64,000 nucleotides of DNA from CAWCKS01 sp963763485. Its GTDB lineage: Bacteria > Pseudomonadota > Alphaproteobacteria > Rhizobiales > Xanthobacteraceae. Position 1 is the stretch's first letter, and each line of letters starts with the position of its first letter. The stretch spans positions 62,001-126,000 of the forward strand of contig CAVXOW010000009.1 of assembly GCA_963763485.1 (NCBI GenBank), given 5' to 3'. This document shows positions 52,495 to 63,675 of the stretch, piece after piece. The translations under genes were made by a program, and so were the position numbers. The notes below the pieces were generated by a model that searched no databases, was not told where the DNA came from, and saw only the letters and a program-made list of their open reading frames with translations.

Positions 52495-53634
52495 ATGGCC
52501 GTAGACGCCAAACCTGCCCTGGAGCAGGCGACCTATGCGGATGGCCTGGCGCTGCGCGCGTCCGGGCCGTGGACGGCTCGCAACGCGCCGTCGCTGGAAC
52601 AAATCGTGCTGGTGGCCGAGAAACTCGCGATTCCCAAGGGTCGCGTGATGATCGACGTGTCGCGTGTCTCAAATCTGGACACTTTTGGCGCGTGGTTCAT
52701 CGAGCGCCTGTGCCGCAGCTTCAGCCGCCCTGGCCTCGTGCCGCAGGTGATGGGCCTGTCGGACAATTACTCGACGCTGTTCGAGGAGGTCCGCAAGGTC
52801 CAGGCGCCGACGCCGGTCCCGAAGCAAAAGGTGACACCGATCGTCCTGCTGGAGCGGGTCGGCCGGTCGATCGCAGGCGCCGGCGACATTCTGGTCGGGC
52901 TGTCGGCCATGTTCGGCGCGCTCATGGTGGCGACCTGGTGGGTCGTGCGCCATCCGCGCAGCTTCCGCCTCACCTCGATGGTCCACCACGTCGAGCAGGT
53001 GTGCTGGCGCGCGGTGCCGATCATCCTGCTCATCACGTTCCTGATCGGCTGCATCATCACCCAGCAGGGCATCTTCCACTTCTCGAAATTCGGCGCCGGC
53101 GTGTTCGTGGTCGACATGCTCGGCGTGCTGGTGCTGCGCGAGCTCGGCGTCTTGATCGTCGCGATCATGATCGCCGGCCGCTCCGGCTCGTCCTACACCG
53201 CCGAGCTCGGCTCAATGAAGATGCGCGAGGAGATCGACGCGCTGCGCACCATGGGTTTTGACCCGATCGAGGTTTTGATCCTGCCCCGCGTTCTCGCGCT
53301 GATGATCGGCTTGCCGATGCTGACGTTTCTCGGCGACATCACGGCGCTGTGGGGCGGCGGCCTGGTCGCGCAGTTCTACGGCGGCATGCAGCCGGCGGCG
53401 TTTCTGTCGCGCCTGCGCGAGGTCATCACCATCGACCACTTCATCGTCGGCATGGTGAAAGCGCCATTCATGGCGCTACTGATCGGCATGGTGGCCTGCG
53501 TCGAAGGCCTTGCGGTCGAAGGCAGCGCCGAGTTGCTCGGCCAGCACACCACAGCGTCGGTCGTCTATTCGATCTTCCTCGTCATTGTGCTCGATGGCGT
53601 GTTCGCCATCTTCTTCGCCTCGATCGGGATGTGA
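52495..53634 (+). CDS. mlaE: MlaE-type phospholipid ABC transporter permease with fused STAS domain
   Basis: The 379-residue protein joins an N-terminal STAS (MlaB-like) domain of about 110 residues (IDVSRVSNLDTFGAWFIERL) to a MlaE permease of five membrane helices. The permease shows VLRELGVLIVAIMIAGRSGSS, MREEIDALRTMGFDP and EGLAVEGSAELLGQHTT, the canonical MlaE motifs. It works with MlaF and MlaD to move phospholipid between the membranes. The ATG at 52495 (MAVDAKPA) was chosen over GTG at 52477. Confidence 0.93.
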   Translation: MAVDAKPALEQATYADGLALRASGPWTARNAPSLEQIVLVAEKLAIPKGRVMIDVSRVSNLDTFGAWFIERLCRSFSRPGLVPQVMGLSDNYSTLFEEVRKVQAPTPVPKQKVTPIVLLERVGRSIAGAGDILVGLSAMFGALMVATWWVVRHPRSFRLTSMVHHVEQVCWRAVPIILLITFLIGCIITQQGIFHFSKFGAGVFVVDMLGVLVLRELGVLIVAIMIAGRSGSSYTAELGSMKMREEIDALRTMGFDPIEVLILPRVLALMIGLPMLTFLGDITALWGGGLVAQFYGGMQPAAFLSRLREVITIDHFIVGMVKAPFMALLIGMVACVEGLAVEGSAELLGQHTTASVVYSIFLVIVLDGVFAIFFASIGM

Positions 53635-53650
53635 GCCAGGGATTTAAATA

Positions 53651-54430
53651 ATGGCCGCGCCAAACGAGCCGATCATCCGCGTCTCCAATCTCACCGTAGG
53701 CTTCGGCGAGCGACTGGTGCTGAACGGATTGAACCTCGACGTCCGCCGCGGCGAGATTCTCGGCTTCGTCGGCGCGTCGGGCGCCGGAAAATCGGTGCTG
53801 ACGCGCACCATCATCGGCCTGATGCCGAAGCGCTCGGGCCGCATCGAGGTGATGGGCGTCGATCTCGACAGCGTGGATGAGGAGGCACGGCGCAATATCG
53901 AGCGGCGCTGGGGCGTGCTGTTCCAGCACGGCGCGCTGTTTTCTTCGCTCAGCGTGCGCGAGAACATCCAGTTTCCGGTGCGCGAGCTGATGGATCTGTC
54001 CGACCGTGTGCTCGACGAGATGACCTATGCCAAGCTGACCATGGTCGGCCTCAAGCCCGAGGTCGCCGACCGCTTTCCGTCGGAGCTGTCGGGCGGCATG
54101 ATCAAGCGCGTCGCGCTGGCACGCGCGCTGTCGCTCGACCCGGAGATCGTCTTCCTCGACGAGCCGACCTCCGGCCTCGATCCGATTGGCGCCGGCGACT
54201 TCGACGAGCTGGTCAGGACATTACAGCGCACTTTGGGGCTGACGGTTTTCATGGTAACCCATGATCTCGACAGCCTATACACCGCCTGTGACAGGATCGC
54301 CGTGCTCGGGGATGGCAAGGTGATCGCGGTGGGCACGATGGACGACATGCTGGCGTCGCGGCACCCGTGGTTGCAATCGTATTTTCACGGCAAGCGGGCG
54401 CGCGGATTAATCAAGTCGGGTCGGAGCTGA
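53651..54430 (+). CDS. mlaF: MlaF phospholipid transporter ATP-binding protein
   Basis: The 259-residue ATPase has Walker A GASGAGKSV (41-49), signature LSGGMIKRVALARAL with the Mla-typical LSGGM, and Walker B EIVFLDEPTSGLD. It powers the MlaE permease. The gene lies 16 bases after mlaE and four bases before mlaD. Confidence 0.95.
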   Translation: MAAPNEPIIRVSNLTVGFGERLVLNGLNLDVRRGEILGFVGASGAGKSVLTRTIIGLMPKRSGRIEVMGVDLDSVDEEARRNIERRWGVLFQHGALFSSLSVRENIQFPVRELMDLSDRVLDEMTYAKLTMVGLKPEVADRFPSELSGGMIKRVALARALSLDPEIVFLDEPTSGLDPIGAGDFDELVRTLQRTLGLTVFMVTHDLDSLYTACDRIAVLGDGKVIAVGTMDDMLASRHPWLQSYFHGKRARGLIKSGRS

Positions 54431-54434
54431 GGAC

Positions 54435-55402
54435 ATGGAGAAGAGAGCCAACTACGCCCTGATCGGGCTGTTCACATTGCTGGTGATCGCCAGTGCGTTC
54501 GGCTTCGTGTTCTGGTTCCAGAACCTCGGCACCAAGAAGACCCGGATCGCCTACCGTATCGTGTTCGAAGGCCCGACCGTCGGCTTGCGCGTCGGTGCCA
54601 ACGTCAACTTCAACGGTATCCGCATCGGCGAGGTCGACTCGGTCAAGATCGATGATCCCCAGCACGTCGTCGCGCTGGTCTCGGTCGAACGCAAGGCGCC
54701 CGTGCGCAAGGACACCACTGTCGGCCTCGAGTTCCAGGGCCTGACCGGCATCGCCGCGGTCGCGCTGAAGGGCGGCTCGGTGGGTGCGCAGGAGGTCGAG
54801 CCGGATGCCGACGGCATCCTCACGCTGACCGCGGATTTCGGACTTCGAGCCAGGATCTGACCGCGTCCGCGCGCGCCGTTCTGCAGAACATCAACAAGGT
54901 CGTCTCCGAGAACGAAGATACGATCAAGGACGCGTTGAAGAACGTCGACACGTTCTCGCAGGCGCTGGCGCGCAATTCCGAACGCCTCGACAGCCTCTTG
55001 TCCGGCGTCGACACCCTCGTCAACAAAGACGGCACCGGCGAATTGCAGGCCGCGGTGAAGTCCTTCCATACGCTGAGCGACAATCTTGACACTCGCACGG
55101 CCGACATCACCAGCGGCGTCAACAAGTTCACCGCCAACGGCACCAAGGAAGTCTCGGCGCTGATCGCCGACGGCCGCAGCACGCTCGCGGTGATCAGCCG
55201 CGCGTTCGCCAACCTCGACAAGAACCCGTCGCGGCTGTTGTTCGGCGGCGCAGCGCCTGCCGATACGACGGCGTCGGCCACCTCAGCGGCGAAACCGGCG
55301 GCAGCGCCGGCGGACAAGCCGAGGCCTGCAGCCGCACCGCCACGGACGCGCGCGCCGGCCGCCGCCGCGAACGCCTCGGCCGATAACAAGCCGAAGCCGT
55401 AG
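54435..55402 (+). pseudogene. mlaD: MlaD phospholipid-binding MCE protein, frameshifted mid-gene
   Basis: The N-terminal 140 residues show one membrane helix (about 10-31) and the MCE domain (VGLRVGANVNFNGIRIGEVDSVKID). The frame then stops early at 54860. The coiled-coil C-terminal half (LQNINKVVSENEDTIKD, then a proline/alanine-rich tail) continues in another frame to 55402. Adding one base (or removing two) near 54840-54845 joins LTADFG to SSQDLTASARAVLQ, giving about 322 residues. MlaD is needed for outer-membrane lipid asymmetry, so an assembly error is likely. Confidence 0.85.
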
Positions 55403-55411
55403 CGGGGCAGC

Positions 55412-56059
55412 ATGATCACGCTCTACCATTGCGAAGGCGCGCGCTCGTTCCGGCCGCTGTGGATGCTGGAAGAGATGAAGCTGCCGTACGAACTGAAGAT
55501 GCTGCCGTTCCCGCCGCGCGTGCTGGCGAAGGAGTATCTCGCGATCAATCCGCTCGGCACGATCCCGTTCATGATCGATGGCGAAACGAAGATGACGGAG
55601 TCCTCGGGCATTTGCCACTATCTCGGCACGCGCCACGGCCCAAGCGATCTCATCGTCGACATGAACGATAAGGCCTACGGCGCGTTCCTCAACTGGATGT
55701 ATTTCTCTGACGCGACGCTGACATTCCCGCAGACGCTGGTGCTGCGCTACACAAGGCTCGAGCCGGAGGAGCGCCGCAACCCGCAGGTCGCGACCGACTA
55801 TGCCAAATGGTTTTATGGCCGCCTGCGCGCGGTGGAGGCTGTGACCGCCAACACCGAGACGCTCTGCGCCGGCCGCTTCACCGCCGCCGACATCGTGATC
55901 GGCTATGCGCTGAAGCTCGCGGACTCGCTCGGCCTGTCCAAGGACTTCGGCCCGAACGTCGCCGCCTACTACGCCCGCGTGCAGCAGCGCGATGGTTTTC
56001 AACGCGCGCTGGCGGCAGAACGTGCTGCCGCCCTGCAGCAGGGGATACGCAGCGCGTGA
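55412..56059 (+). CDS. Glutathione S-transferase family protein
   Basis: The 215-residue protein has a thioredoxin-like N-domain (ITLYHCEGARSFRPLW, with the ES of KMTESSGICHYL for the gamma-Glu of glutathione) and an all-helical C-domain (FTAADIVIGYALKLADSLG). It lies ten bases after mlaD. Its job, detoxification or a specific isomerase, is open. Confidence 0.87.
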   Translation: MITLYHCEGARSFRPLWMLEEMKLPYELKMLPFPPRVLAKEYLAINPLGTIPFMIDGETKMTESSGICHYLGTRHGPSDLIVDMNDKAYGAFLNWMYFSDATLTFPQTLVLRYTRLEPEERRNPQVATDYAKWFYGRLRAVEAVTANTETLCAGRFTAADIVIGYALKLADSLGLSKDFGPNVAAYYARVQQRDGFQRALAAERAAALQQGIRSA

Positions 56060-56067
56060 TTGTTTTC

Positions 56068-56161
56068 CGCTCGTCCCCGCGGACGCGGGGACCCAGTCTT
56101 TGCCAAACAAACAATGGTTCGTCTGATGTCGCTGGATTCCCGCTTTCGCGGGAATGAGCGG
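56068..56161. repeat. Dispersed repeat copy A
   Basis: It opens with CGCTCGTCCCCGCGGACGCGGGGACCCAG and closes with CTGGATTCCCGCTTTCGCGGGAATGAGCGG, given here by key parts: a CCCCGCGGACGCGGGG palindrome, then TTTGCCAAACAA, and a CCCGCTTTCGCGGG palindrome. It matches the reverse complement of 63547-63664, which carries a short extra insert. Confidence 0.8.
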
Positions 56162-56168
56162 AAAATGA

Positions 56169-57404
56169 TCAATTCGCCCTGATCCGCACCGGCAACTCGC
56201 GAATGCCGCGGATGAAGTTCGAGTACAGCCGCCGCGGCGGCCCCATCACCTCGACATCGATCTTGCGCGCTAAAAGTTCTTCCCACAGCACGCGGAGCTG
56301 CAGGTCGGCGAGGCGGTCGCCGACGCAGCGATGGATGCCGGCGCCGTAGGACAGATGCTGCCGCGGCCTGGCGCGATCGACGATGAAGCTATCCGCCTGC
56401 TCGATCATGTTCTCGTCGCGGTTGCCGGAGACGTACCACATCACCACCTTGTCGCCGCGGCGGATCTTCTTGCCGGCAAGCTCGGCGTCACGTGCCGCGG
56501 TGCGGCGCATGTGGATGACGGGCGTCTGGTAGCGGATGGTTTCGGCGACCAGGCTCGGCACCAGCGCGGGATTGGCTTTGAGCTTCGCGAACTGCTCGGG
56601 GTTTTCCGACAGCGCCAGTAGCCCGCCCGACATCGAGTTCCGCGTGGTGTCATTGCCGCCGACGATCAACAGGCCGAGGTTGCCGACGAATTCGCGCTCC
56701 GGCATGTCGCGCGTCTCGGGGCCGTGCGCCATCATTGAGATTAGGTCGAATTTGGGCGGCGCCTTGGCGCGTTCGTCCCACAGCGCCTTGAAGTAGGCGC
56801 CCATCTTCATCAGCTCGGCGAAGCGTTCTTCGTTCGAATGCACCACCGCATCAGGCGCATCGACGTTGGCAATCGCGACGTCGGACCAGAAGGTCAGCTT
56901 GCGCCGTTCCTCGAACGGAAAGTCGAACAGCGTCGCCAGCATCATGGTGGTGAGCTCGATCGCGACCTTGTCGACCCAGTCGAAGGTCTCGTTGCGCGGC
57001 AGGGCGTCGAGCACCGCGCTGGTACGCTGCCGGATCGTGATCTCGAAATTTGCCAGCGCATTTGGCGTGGCGACCGGCGCCACCGTCTTGCGCTGCGCGG
57101 TGTGGCGGGGCGGATCCATCCGGATGAAGTTCGGCAGCTTCAGGCTTTCCGGCTGGTCGATGATCTGAATGCCGCCGTGCTCCGAGGAATAGGTCTGATG
57201 ATCGAGCTCGACCGTCATGATGTCGTCGTAGCGCGTCACTGACCAGTAGGGACCGTAGGCGCTGTGGCTGCAGTAGTGCACGGGCTCCTCGGCGCGCAGC
57301 CGTGCGAACAGCGGCTGCCAGGTGTCGTTCTGGTACAGCGCGGGATCGCTGACGTCGATCGCGTCGAGCGAAACGCCCTTCTCGGCGAGGGCCGCAGTTG
57401 CCAT
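56169..57404 (-). CDS. Cytochrome P450, CYP153-like
   Basis: The 411-residue P450 has the heme-ligand Cys360 in SYGAGIHRCVGDRLADLQL. The I-helix motif is LIVGGNDTTRNSM, and MRRTAARDAELAGKKIRRGDKVVMWYVSGNRDE follows in CYP153 style. The K-helix ExxR is ETIR. CYP153 members hydroxylate the end carbon of alkanes, fatty acids or terpenes, working with a separate ferredoxin and reductase that are not in the window. The start ATG at 57404 has GGAGGAA upstream. The 342-base extension above it is not family-like. Confidence 0.87.
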   Translation of the reverse strand: MATAALAEKGVSLDAIDVSDPALYQNDTWQPLFARLRAEEPVHYCSHSAYGPYWSVTRYDDIMTVELDHQTYSSEHGGIQIIDQPESLKLPNFIRMDPPRHTAQRKTVAPVATPNALANFEITIRQRTSAVLDALPRNETFDWVDKVAIELTTMMLATLFDFPFEERRKLTFWSDVAIANVDAPDAVVHSNEERFAELMKMGAYFKALWDERAKAPPKFDLISMMAHGPETRDMPEREFVGNLGLLIVGGNDTTRNSMSGGLLALSENPEQFAKLKANPALVPSLVAETIRYQTPVIHMRRTAARDAELAGKKIRRGDKVVMWYVSGNRDENMIEQADSFIVDRARPRQHLSYGAGIHRCVGDRLADLQLRVLWEELLARKIDVEVMGPPRRLYSNFIRGIRELPVRIRAN

Positions 57405-57558
57405 GAAATTCCTCCGCACGTTCTTCTCAAGACGGGGCAGACTAATCCAAATCGTGGACCAGACAACACTCGCAATCCCGTGAAAGCTCGGTGACAACGG
57501 CCGGATTTGGGGGTTAGTGTTGGGGCCACGCAACAAGCGATCCCCTGAAGAGGTCACC

Positions 57559-58653
57559 ATGAGCAATCTGCCGAAGTCCGTCACCATCAATGATGACACC
57601 ATGCGTGAAGGCCTGCAGATTGAGAGCGCCAAGATCCCGGTCGAAGCCAAGCTGCGACTGCTTGACGCGCTCGGCGAGACCGGCGCCAGGGTGATCTCGA
57701 TCGGTTCGTTCGCGCATCCGAAGTGGACGCCGCAAATGGCCTGCATCGACGAGCTGGCCTCGCGCTTCGTGCCGAAGCCGGGTGTTGTTTACACCGCCGC
57801 CGTGTTCAACAAGCACGGCTTTGACCGCGCCGACGCCTACTATCCGAAGATCGACGTGCGGCGCAGCCGCGGCCGCCACGCCAGCCATGTCGAGCTGTGC
57901 GACTCCTTCGCGCGGCGGAACTATAACCGCTCGCAGGCGCAGCAGATTGCCTCGCTCGATGCCACGGTCCAGGCAGCTCGTGAAGCCGGCGCCGAAAAAG
58001 CCTCGGTCTCGATCGGCAATCCGTTCGGCTCGAATTTCGAGGGGCCGTACACCCACAAGCAGCGCATGGATTTGCTCGCACTGATGATCGGCAAGTGGCA
58101 GGCCGCCGGGATCAAGGTCACGCGGGTGTCGCTGCTCGAGGCGATGGGCTGGAACCTGCCACACCTCGTGCGCGAGACGATTCTGGCGATCCGCGAGCGC
58201 TGGCCTGATGTCACCGACTTCCATCTGCATCTGCACAACCAGCGCGGCGCGACGATCGCGAGCTACTATGAAGGCCTGCAACTCGGCGTACGCGAGTTCG
58301 ATACCTCGCTCGGCGGCATGGGCGGCTGCCCGTATTGCGGCAACGGCCGCGCTGCGGGTCATGTGCCGACCGAGGATTTCGTCGACATGTGCCACGAGAT
58401 GGGGATCGAGACCGGCTACAATCTCGACAAGCTGATCGAGGCGGTGGCGATCGCGGAAGAGGTGGTCGGCCATCCGCTCTGGGGCCATGTCTCGAAGTCC
58501 GGCCCGCGCCCGCGCGGCGATAAGCTCTATCCGCGCGACATGCCGTTCGTGGAGACGCTGCAGGAGGCCGCGCACTTCCGCAAGGGGCCGCAGGTTTATG
58601 CCGGCCAGATCGCGCCCTGGAAGGAGAACGACGCGCTCTTGAAGGCGAACTGA
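57559..58653 (+). CDS. HMG-CoA lyase-like TIM-barrel enzyme
   Basis: The 364-residue protein is a DRE-TIM metallolyase. It has the Arg-acid pair R16-E17 (DTMREGLQ) where HMG-CoA lyase has Arg-Asp. The metal histidines H224 and H226 lie in HLHLHNQRG, and the mobile-loop cysteine C257 is in GGMGGCPYCGNG. The pattern fits HMG-CoA lyase, citramalyl-CoA lyase or related aldolytic enzymes. The flanking acyl-CoA carboxylase favours a leucine- or isoprenoid-like breakdown route. The last 58 bases overlap the end of the convergent receptor gene. Confidence 0.8.
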   Translation: MSNLPKSVTINDDTMREGLQIESAKIPVEAKLRLLDALGETGARVISIGSFAHPKWTPQMACIDELASRFVPKPGVVYTAAVFNKHGFDRADAYYPKIDVRRSRGRHASHVELCDSFARRNYNRSQAQQIASLDATVQAAREAGAEKASVSIGNPFGSNFEGPYTHKQRMDLLALMIGKWQAAGIKVTRVSLLEAMGWNLPHLVRETILAIRERWPDVTDFHLHLHNQRGATIASYYEGLQLGVREFDTSLGGMGGCPYCGNGRAAGHVPTEDFVDMCHEMGIETGYNLDKLIEAVAIAEEVVGHPLWGHVSKSGPRPRGDKLYPRDMPFVETLQEAAHFRKGPQVYAGQIAPWKENDALLKAN

Positions 58654-59645
58654 CGCGGCGGTAACCTGTTTATCTCCGCGCCGGCGCGGGTGACCGCCGT
58701 CCAACGGGCAACTTCGCTCTTGATGAACGCGGCGAATGCATCCGGGCCGGCGTCGAGCGGTTCATAGCCCTGCTTGCGCAGCGTTTCGACGGAGTCAGCG
58801 TTCTGCATCGCCTTCCGTGCGGCATCAGCGAGTTTCTCGATCACCGGACGCGGCGTGCCGGCCGGTGCGGCAAGGCCAAGCCAGAGGCTGGTGTCAAAGT
58901 CGGGCATGCCTGCTTCCGCCATGGTCGGCACGTTGGGGAGGGCGCCCGCCCGCTTGTTCGCCGCCGTCGCCAGCGCTGTCAGTTGGCCGGCATTGATCTG
59001 GCCGATCACGGCAGACGCGATATTGAAAGACATGGTAATGCGGCCGGCCATCAGGTCGCCGGCAATTTGCGGGCTGCCTGGATACGGCACGTCGGTGACT
59101 TTGATGCCGGCGCGCTGCGCAAACAGCGCGGCGGCAAGTTGCGGAATACTGCCAGCGCCGGTCGACCCGGAGAGCACCGTATCGGGCTTCGATTTGGCGA
59201 GTGCAATCAGCTCGGCGACACTATGCACGTTGGTCGCGGGATTGACGACCAGCACGACGGTGCCATTGGCGAGGAGTGCGACCGGGGCGAAATCCTTGCC
59301 CACGTCAAGAGCGGGGGCAGGGTTGATGATCTCGTTCGTCAATGTCGAGAGCGCAAACAGGAACAGCGTGTAGCCGTCGTTCGTGGCGCGTGCGACGTAC
59401 TGGCCGGCAAGGCTCCCCGCCGCGCCCGGCTTGTTTTCAACGACGACCTGCTGGCCAAGAACTTCGGCTGCGCCCTTGGCAAACAGGCGCGCGGTGATGT
59501 CCGAGGCTGACCCCGGCGTAAATCCGACGATGAGGTGGATCGGGCGCGACGGAAAGGCATCCTGCGCGCGCGCAGTCTGCCTGAAGGAGAGCAGCGCGGC
59601 CGCGTTCGCTGCCAGTTGCAGAAATGTCCTGCGGGGAAGCGGCAT
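58596..59645 (-). CDS. Bug-family (TctC) solute-binding protein
   Basis: The 349-residue periplasmic receptor of the tripartite tricarboxylate transporter type has a Tat-like signal (PRRTFLQLAANAAALL, cut after ARA). Family motifs are VGFTPGSASDITARLFA, VVVENKPGAAGSLAGQ and DVPYPGSPQIAGDLMAGRI. The chain runs about 25 residues past the usual end (AGAEIN) into the antisense of the lyase gene, as if the native stop was lost. No TctA or TctB membrane gene is adjacent. Confidence 0.87.
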   Translation of the reverse strand: MPLPRRTFLQLAANAAALLSFRQTARAQDAFPSRPIHLIVGFTPGSASDITARLFAKGAAEVLGQQVVVENKPGAAGSLAGQYVARATNDGYTLFLFALSTLTNEIINPAPALDVGKDFAPVALLANGTVVLVVNPATNVHSVAELIALAKSKPDTVLSGSTGAGSIPQLAAALFAQRAGIKVTDVPYPGSPQIAGDLMAGRITMSFNIASAVIGQINAGQLTALATAANKRAGALPNVPTMAEAGMPDFDTSLWLGLAAPAGTPRPVIEKLADAARKAMQNADSVETLRKQGYEPLDAGPDAFAAFIKSEVARWTAVTRAGAEINRLPPRQFAFKSASFSFQGAIWPA

Positions 59646-59888
59646 GGTATCACCCGGTCTGGCGAATGCCTTCTGCGCGAAGGGCCCGCAACAATACCTT
59701 TTTCCAGGCTGTTGTGCGACGGGGCCAAGTTAATTGTCGCCGCGCGAGTGACCCGGAAAATGCGAGCCGGGTAAGCCCGCGGGAGCCTTTACAGCGAACT
59801 CGGCCGCCACCTACGATGACCGCGGACGGGACGCCCGCGGCTGAACGGGCATGCCCCCAAAAAGGGCCAAAAAATCCCCGGAGGAGGA

Positions 59889-61510
59889 ATGACCGTCATT
59901 GAATCGAGGCTCGATCGCCGCGCCGACAACTACCAGCGCAATCGCGCCGATATGCTGGAAGCGCTCGGGGCGCTCGACAAGCTCTACGCCGAGGCCGCCG
60001 CCGGCGGCGGCGAGCGCGAATTGGCGCGCTTGCGGGCGCGCGGCAAGATGCCGCTGCGCGAGCGCATCTCGATGGCGCTCGACAAGGACTCGCCGTTTCT
60101 CGAGATCAGCCCGCTCGCCGCCTGGCGTTCGAATTTCAACATCGGCTCGGGGTTCGTGGTCGGCATCGGCGTCATCTCTGGCGTCGAGTGCGTCATTCTC
60201 GGCCATGACCCTTCGGTGCGCGCCGGCGCGTTCAACGCCTTCAACGGCAAGAAGCTGATGCGCGGGCTCGAGATCGCGCGGTTGAACCGGATGCCCTACG
60301 TGCAGTTCGTGGAATCCGCCGGCGCTGACCTGCGCGGCGACACCGGCGAGAGCGATCCGGAAGCTGCGATCCGCCGCGAGGTTGGCCACTTCGCCGAGTC
60401 CGGTCGGCTGTTCTACGAGATCACCGAACTGTCGAAAATGCGCATCCCGACCATCTCCGTGGTGTTCGGCGCGTCGACCGCCGGCGGCGCGTATCAGCCG
60501 GGCATGAGCGACTACAACATCTTTATCCGCGGGCAGTCGAAGGTGTTTCTCGGCGGACCGCCACTCGTGAAAATGGCGACCGGCGAGGACGCCAACGAGG
60601 AAAGTCTTGGTGGCGCCGAGATGCACACCACCATCTCCGGGCTTGGCGACTATCTCGCCGAGGACGAGATGGACGGCATCCGCATGTGCCGCGAGGTCGT
60701 CGCACACCTGAACTGGCGCAAGCTCGGCCCCGGGCCGACGCGGCCGGCCGATCCACCGCTCTATGATGCCGACGATCTGCTCGGACTCGTCGCGAAAGAT
60801 TTGCGCCAGCCGTTCGACATGCGCGAGGTGATCGCCCGCATCGTCGACGGCTCGCGCTTCGAGGAGTTCAAGCCGCTCTACGGCCCGACGCTGGTGACCG
60901 GCTGGGCCTCGATCCACGGCTATCCGGTCGGCATCCTCGGCAACAATGGCGCGCTGCTCTCGGAATCCTCGGAGAAGGCGGCGCAGTTCATCCAGCTCTG
61001 CAACCAGATCGACGTGCCCCTGCTGTTCCTGCACAACATCACCGGCTACATCGTCGGCACCGACTTCGAGCAGCGCGGCATTACCAAGGACGGCTCGAAG
61101 ATGATCAATGCGGTGTCGAACTCGACGGTGCCGCATCTCACCGTGATCGTCGGTGCATCTTACGGCGCGGGAAACTACGGCATGAGCGGCCGTGCTTTTG
61201 GGACCCGCTTCGCCTTCACCTGGCCGACCGCGAAGATCGCGGTGATGGGTCCGAAGCAGATGGCCGGTGTCATGACCATCGTGCAGCGCGCCGCCGCCGA
61301 GCGGCGCGGCGAAAAATTCGACGAGGAGGCCAATGCCAAGCGCGTCGAGCGTGTCGAGTTCTGGGCCGAGGAGCGCTCCAAGGGCCTGTTCGCGACCTCG
61401 CGCGTCTCGGACGACGGCATGATCGACCCGCGCGACACCCGCACCATTCTCGGCATCGCGCTGTCAGCCTGCCACAACAACGTCGTGTCCGGCACCAAGG
61501 AGTTCGGCAC

Positions 61511-61523
<13 letters not shown>
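59889..61523 (+). CDS. Acyl-CoA carboxylase, carboxyltransferase (beta) subunit
   Basis: The 544-residue protein matches the MccB/AtuC/AccD-type carboxyltransferase of 3-methylcrotonyl-, geranyl- or propionyl-CoA carboxylases. Segments include RARGKMPLRERISMALDKDSPFLEIS (in parts), FVESAGADLRGDTGESDPEAA, VFGASTAGGAYQPGMSDYNI and GASYGAGNYGMSGRAFGTRF, the acyl-CoA- and biotin-facing loops. GGAGGAGGA precedes the ATG. The alpha-subunit gene overlaps by 13 bases. Clustering with a lyase and a hydratase favours a methylcrotonyl-CoA role, which is inference. Confidence 0.9.
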
Positions 61524-63527
<2,004 letters not shown>

Positions 63528-63546
63528 AAACATGCCGAGTTTGTTT

Positions 63547-63664
63547 CCGTTCATTCCCGCGAAAGCGGGAATCCAGGGCCGCACATGGCGAGAGTTGCTT
63601 TGGCAAAGTCTGGGTCCCCCTCAGGCCAAACAGTTGTTTGGCCGATGTCCGCGGGGACGAGCGG
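63547..63664. repeat. Dispersed repeat copy B, inverted relative to copy A
   Basis: Key parts are CATTCCCGCGAAAGCGGGAAT at the left (with CCAG after) and GATGTCCGCGGGGACGAGCGG at the right. The inner CAAAGTCTGGGTCCC matches the reverse complement of copy A. An extra palindrome, GGCCAAACAGTTGTTTGGCC, is inserted. It sits just after the carboxylase gene; its last bases may help form the next gene's ribosome binding site (GGAGGG). Confidence 0.8.
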
Positions 63665-63675
63665 AGGGTATAGAA

